Of a stretch of DNA of 64,000 bases, positions 62,937 through 64,000 are shown piece after piece. The position numbers and the translations under genes were made by a program. Every line of letters begins with the position of its first letter. Position 1 is the first letter of the stretch. Source of the DNA: Enoplosus armatus. Its lineage: Eukaryota > Chordata > Actinopteri > Centrarchiformes > Enoplosidae. The stretch lies in contig NC_092183.1 in NCBI RefSeq assembly GCF_043641665.1, forward strand, positions 20,749,001 to 20,813,000, read 5' to 3'. The notes under the pieces were generated by a model. It saw only the letters and a program-made list of their open reading frames with translations. It did not search any database and was not told the origin of the DNA.

Positions 62937-63035
62937 ACGGTGGCGGAGTGTGTGCTCTTTTACTACCTGACCAAAAAGAATGAAAACTATAAGAACATAG
63001 TGCGGAGGAACTACAGACGTAGAGGAAGAAGCCAG
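62937..63035 (+). CDS. ncor2: ncor2 exon 14: residues 459-491, end of SANT1
   Basis: 99 bp, phase 0, between atgtttcag and gtattc. It encodes TVAECVLFYYLTKKNENYKN then IVRRNYRRRGRSQ. SANT1 helix 3 (CVLFYYLTKKNENYK) carries the Tyr and Lys residues that in the SMRT-HDAC3 structure contact the inositol tetraphosphate bridging the two proteins. Human has YYYLTKK; here the first Tyr is Phe (residue 466), while the next two Tyr (467, 468) and both Lys (471, 472) are kept. The exon stops after GRSQ, where human SMRT starts its polyglutamine run; the continuation is outside the window. Confidence 0.96.
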
Positions 63036-64000
63036 GTATTCTCGCCTTTCAAGCCAATAGTTAAAAAAAAAAGAGCTTTATTTGACATCAAGGCCCAATC
63101 ATACAACAAGGTTTGTAGGCTGAATATCTGAGGAGCACGACTCTGTCTTTTTTGACCTGCTCAGGCAGTGATTGGGAGTCTCCTTTTGCTAGTGCTAGGC
63201 ACCAAGAAGTCAGCTACTGTCAGTCACTCAGCTAACTTATCTAATGATAGTAACTAATACCAAGCACTAGTTGATTTGTTTCACTGTCAACTTCATTTCC
63301 ATTTCAGTCATTACACTCCAGGCCTGATGCCACTGCTTACTTCCCCCCTATTTTTCTTGTGTACTGTGGAAGTCACTGAAGAAAGATTTGACTCTGATTT
63401 TATCCAGTTTGACAGCAGAGAGAAAGTTGCATTGACATTGTTTCTATGTGGAATGGGAGAATTTTAACTTTAGGCACACAGATCGCTTTGCAAGGCATAC
63501 GCAGATAAACATGAGGTATCGGGCGTGCAGAAACAGCGTGCAAAAGGATTTAAACTTACAAATTTAAATACTAGTAAAAATGGGGCATTGTATCACTTAA
63601 AATATGTCCTGTATGAGCACGGCCTCAATCTCACTACCATTACTGGAGCTATAGTGATGTCTTTGCAGAACAGTGAGGCAGTCTAAGCCACAGAACTCCC
63701 ATGATGGAGAGAAACGCCAAAGGTCACACAGTTATGCTGATCAAGTGCCACACTTTGCTCAATGCCGTCATGTCTGCAGTTTTCCCATACTGACAGTGTT
63801 TTTTAAACACAGGTCATTTCTGTTGCTAATGAGCTCAGTTATTACTTACCCTCAGATCAGGTGCCAGCGGTTAAACTTCATAGTGGTGGGCGCTAAGGAA
63901 ATGGCACATTAATTTACTGGCGACCTTTTCCTGTGGGTACGAGGAAGGTGTCTCCTTATCTTTGCTGAAAAAAACCTTGCTCATTATCTGGCGGTTTGCT
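63036..64000 (+). other. ncor2: start of ncor2 intron 14
   Basis: Begins gtattc after GRSQ. No following exon (expected to start with a Gln-rich stretch and PRSSQEEK-like sequence) is found before the window ends. Confidence 0.8.

Larger units (their letters stand above)
17340..64000 (+). other. ncor2: ncor2 (SMRT) gene, 5' part, continues past the right edge
   Basis: Fourteen exons (one non-coding, thirteen coding) join into one open frame of 491 residues that follows human NCOR2/SMRT from its first residue to just after SANT1. NCOR2 is chosen over its paralogue NCOR1 from exon-specific wording: KLEPISP, DREITMVEQQ, ARKQWEQKFCQRY and ERIENNPRRRAKESK agree with SMRT, whereas NCOR1 as I recall it has DREIAKVEQQ and ARKQREQKICQRY. 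SMRT is a nuclear scaffold that recruits HDAC3, TBL1/TBLR1 and GPS2 to unliganded nuclear receptors and other repressors. All introns are GT-AG. Intron sizes run from 87 bp (intron 13) to 15.5 kb (intron 1). The second SANT domain, the C-terminal repression domains and the receptor-interacting CoRNR boxes are not in the window. The 5' limit is approximate. Confidence 0.97.

Noticed and set aside
1..64000. CRISPR arrays, operons, phage or plasmid modules, tRNA and rRNA genes
   Set aside because: None was seen. The window is ordinary vertebrate DNA, and the regular repeats are microsatellites without unique spacers.

Overview
The window is a stretch of a bony-fish nuclear genome, most likely a percomorph teleost. 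The pointers are a vertebrate multi-exon gene with GT-AG introns, many long (CA)n microsatellites, several copies of interspersed repeats I recognise as widespread in percomorph fish, a hAT-type MITE with an exact 8-bp target duplication, and a Tc1-like miniature element. There is no bacterial, viral or plasmid architecture.

One gene can be read with confidence: the 5' part of ncor2 (SMRT, nuclear receptor corepressor 2) on the + strand. A CpG-rich non-coding first exon ends at 17642 and is followed by a 15.5-kb intron 1. Exon 2 carries the start codon at 33215. Exons 2 to 14 then encode 491 continuous residues, and every junction keeps the frame: 33124-33319, 34108-34223, 39382-39559, 44936-45118, 48816-48929, 53720-53776, 54488-54540, 57992-58058, 59858-60030, 60247-60340, 61822-62000, 62795-62849 and 62937-63035. 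The encoded part covers the N-terminal repression region, the GPS2/TBL1-type coiled coil (exons 5-6) and the DAD/SANT1 module that binds and activates HDAC3 (exons 12-14). The rest of the protein (second SANT, later repression domains, receptor-interaction motifs) lies beyond the right edge. Residues are numbered on this protein from its Met.

Region by region: 1-17.3 kb is upstream intergenic DNA rich in repeats. It holds one convincing orphan exon on the minus strand (6818-7031) whose gene I do not recognise, and two stretches that could be conserved regulatory DNA. 17.3-17.7 kb is the ncor2 promoter and first exon, with a TAGA/TCTA hairpin 0.5 kb upstream and a 23-base G run 43 bp into intron 1. 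17.6-33.1 kb is intron 1, with the two DNA-transposon remnants and one possible alternative first exon near 26.7 kb. 33-63 kb holds the coding exons, and 63.0-64 kb is the start of intron 14.

I found no previously undescribed biological system. The most testable leads are a set of short upstream ORFs in the ncor2 leader, including a stop-start overlap in exon 2; the unassigned antisense exon; a long CA repeat 13 bp behind the exon 6 donor; and the possible alternative N-terminus at 26.7 kb.
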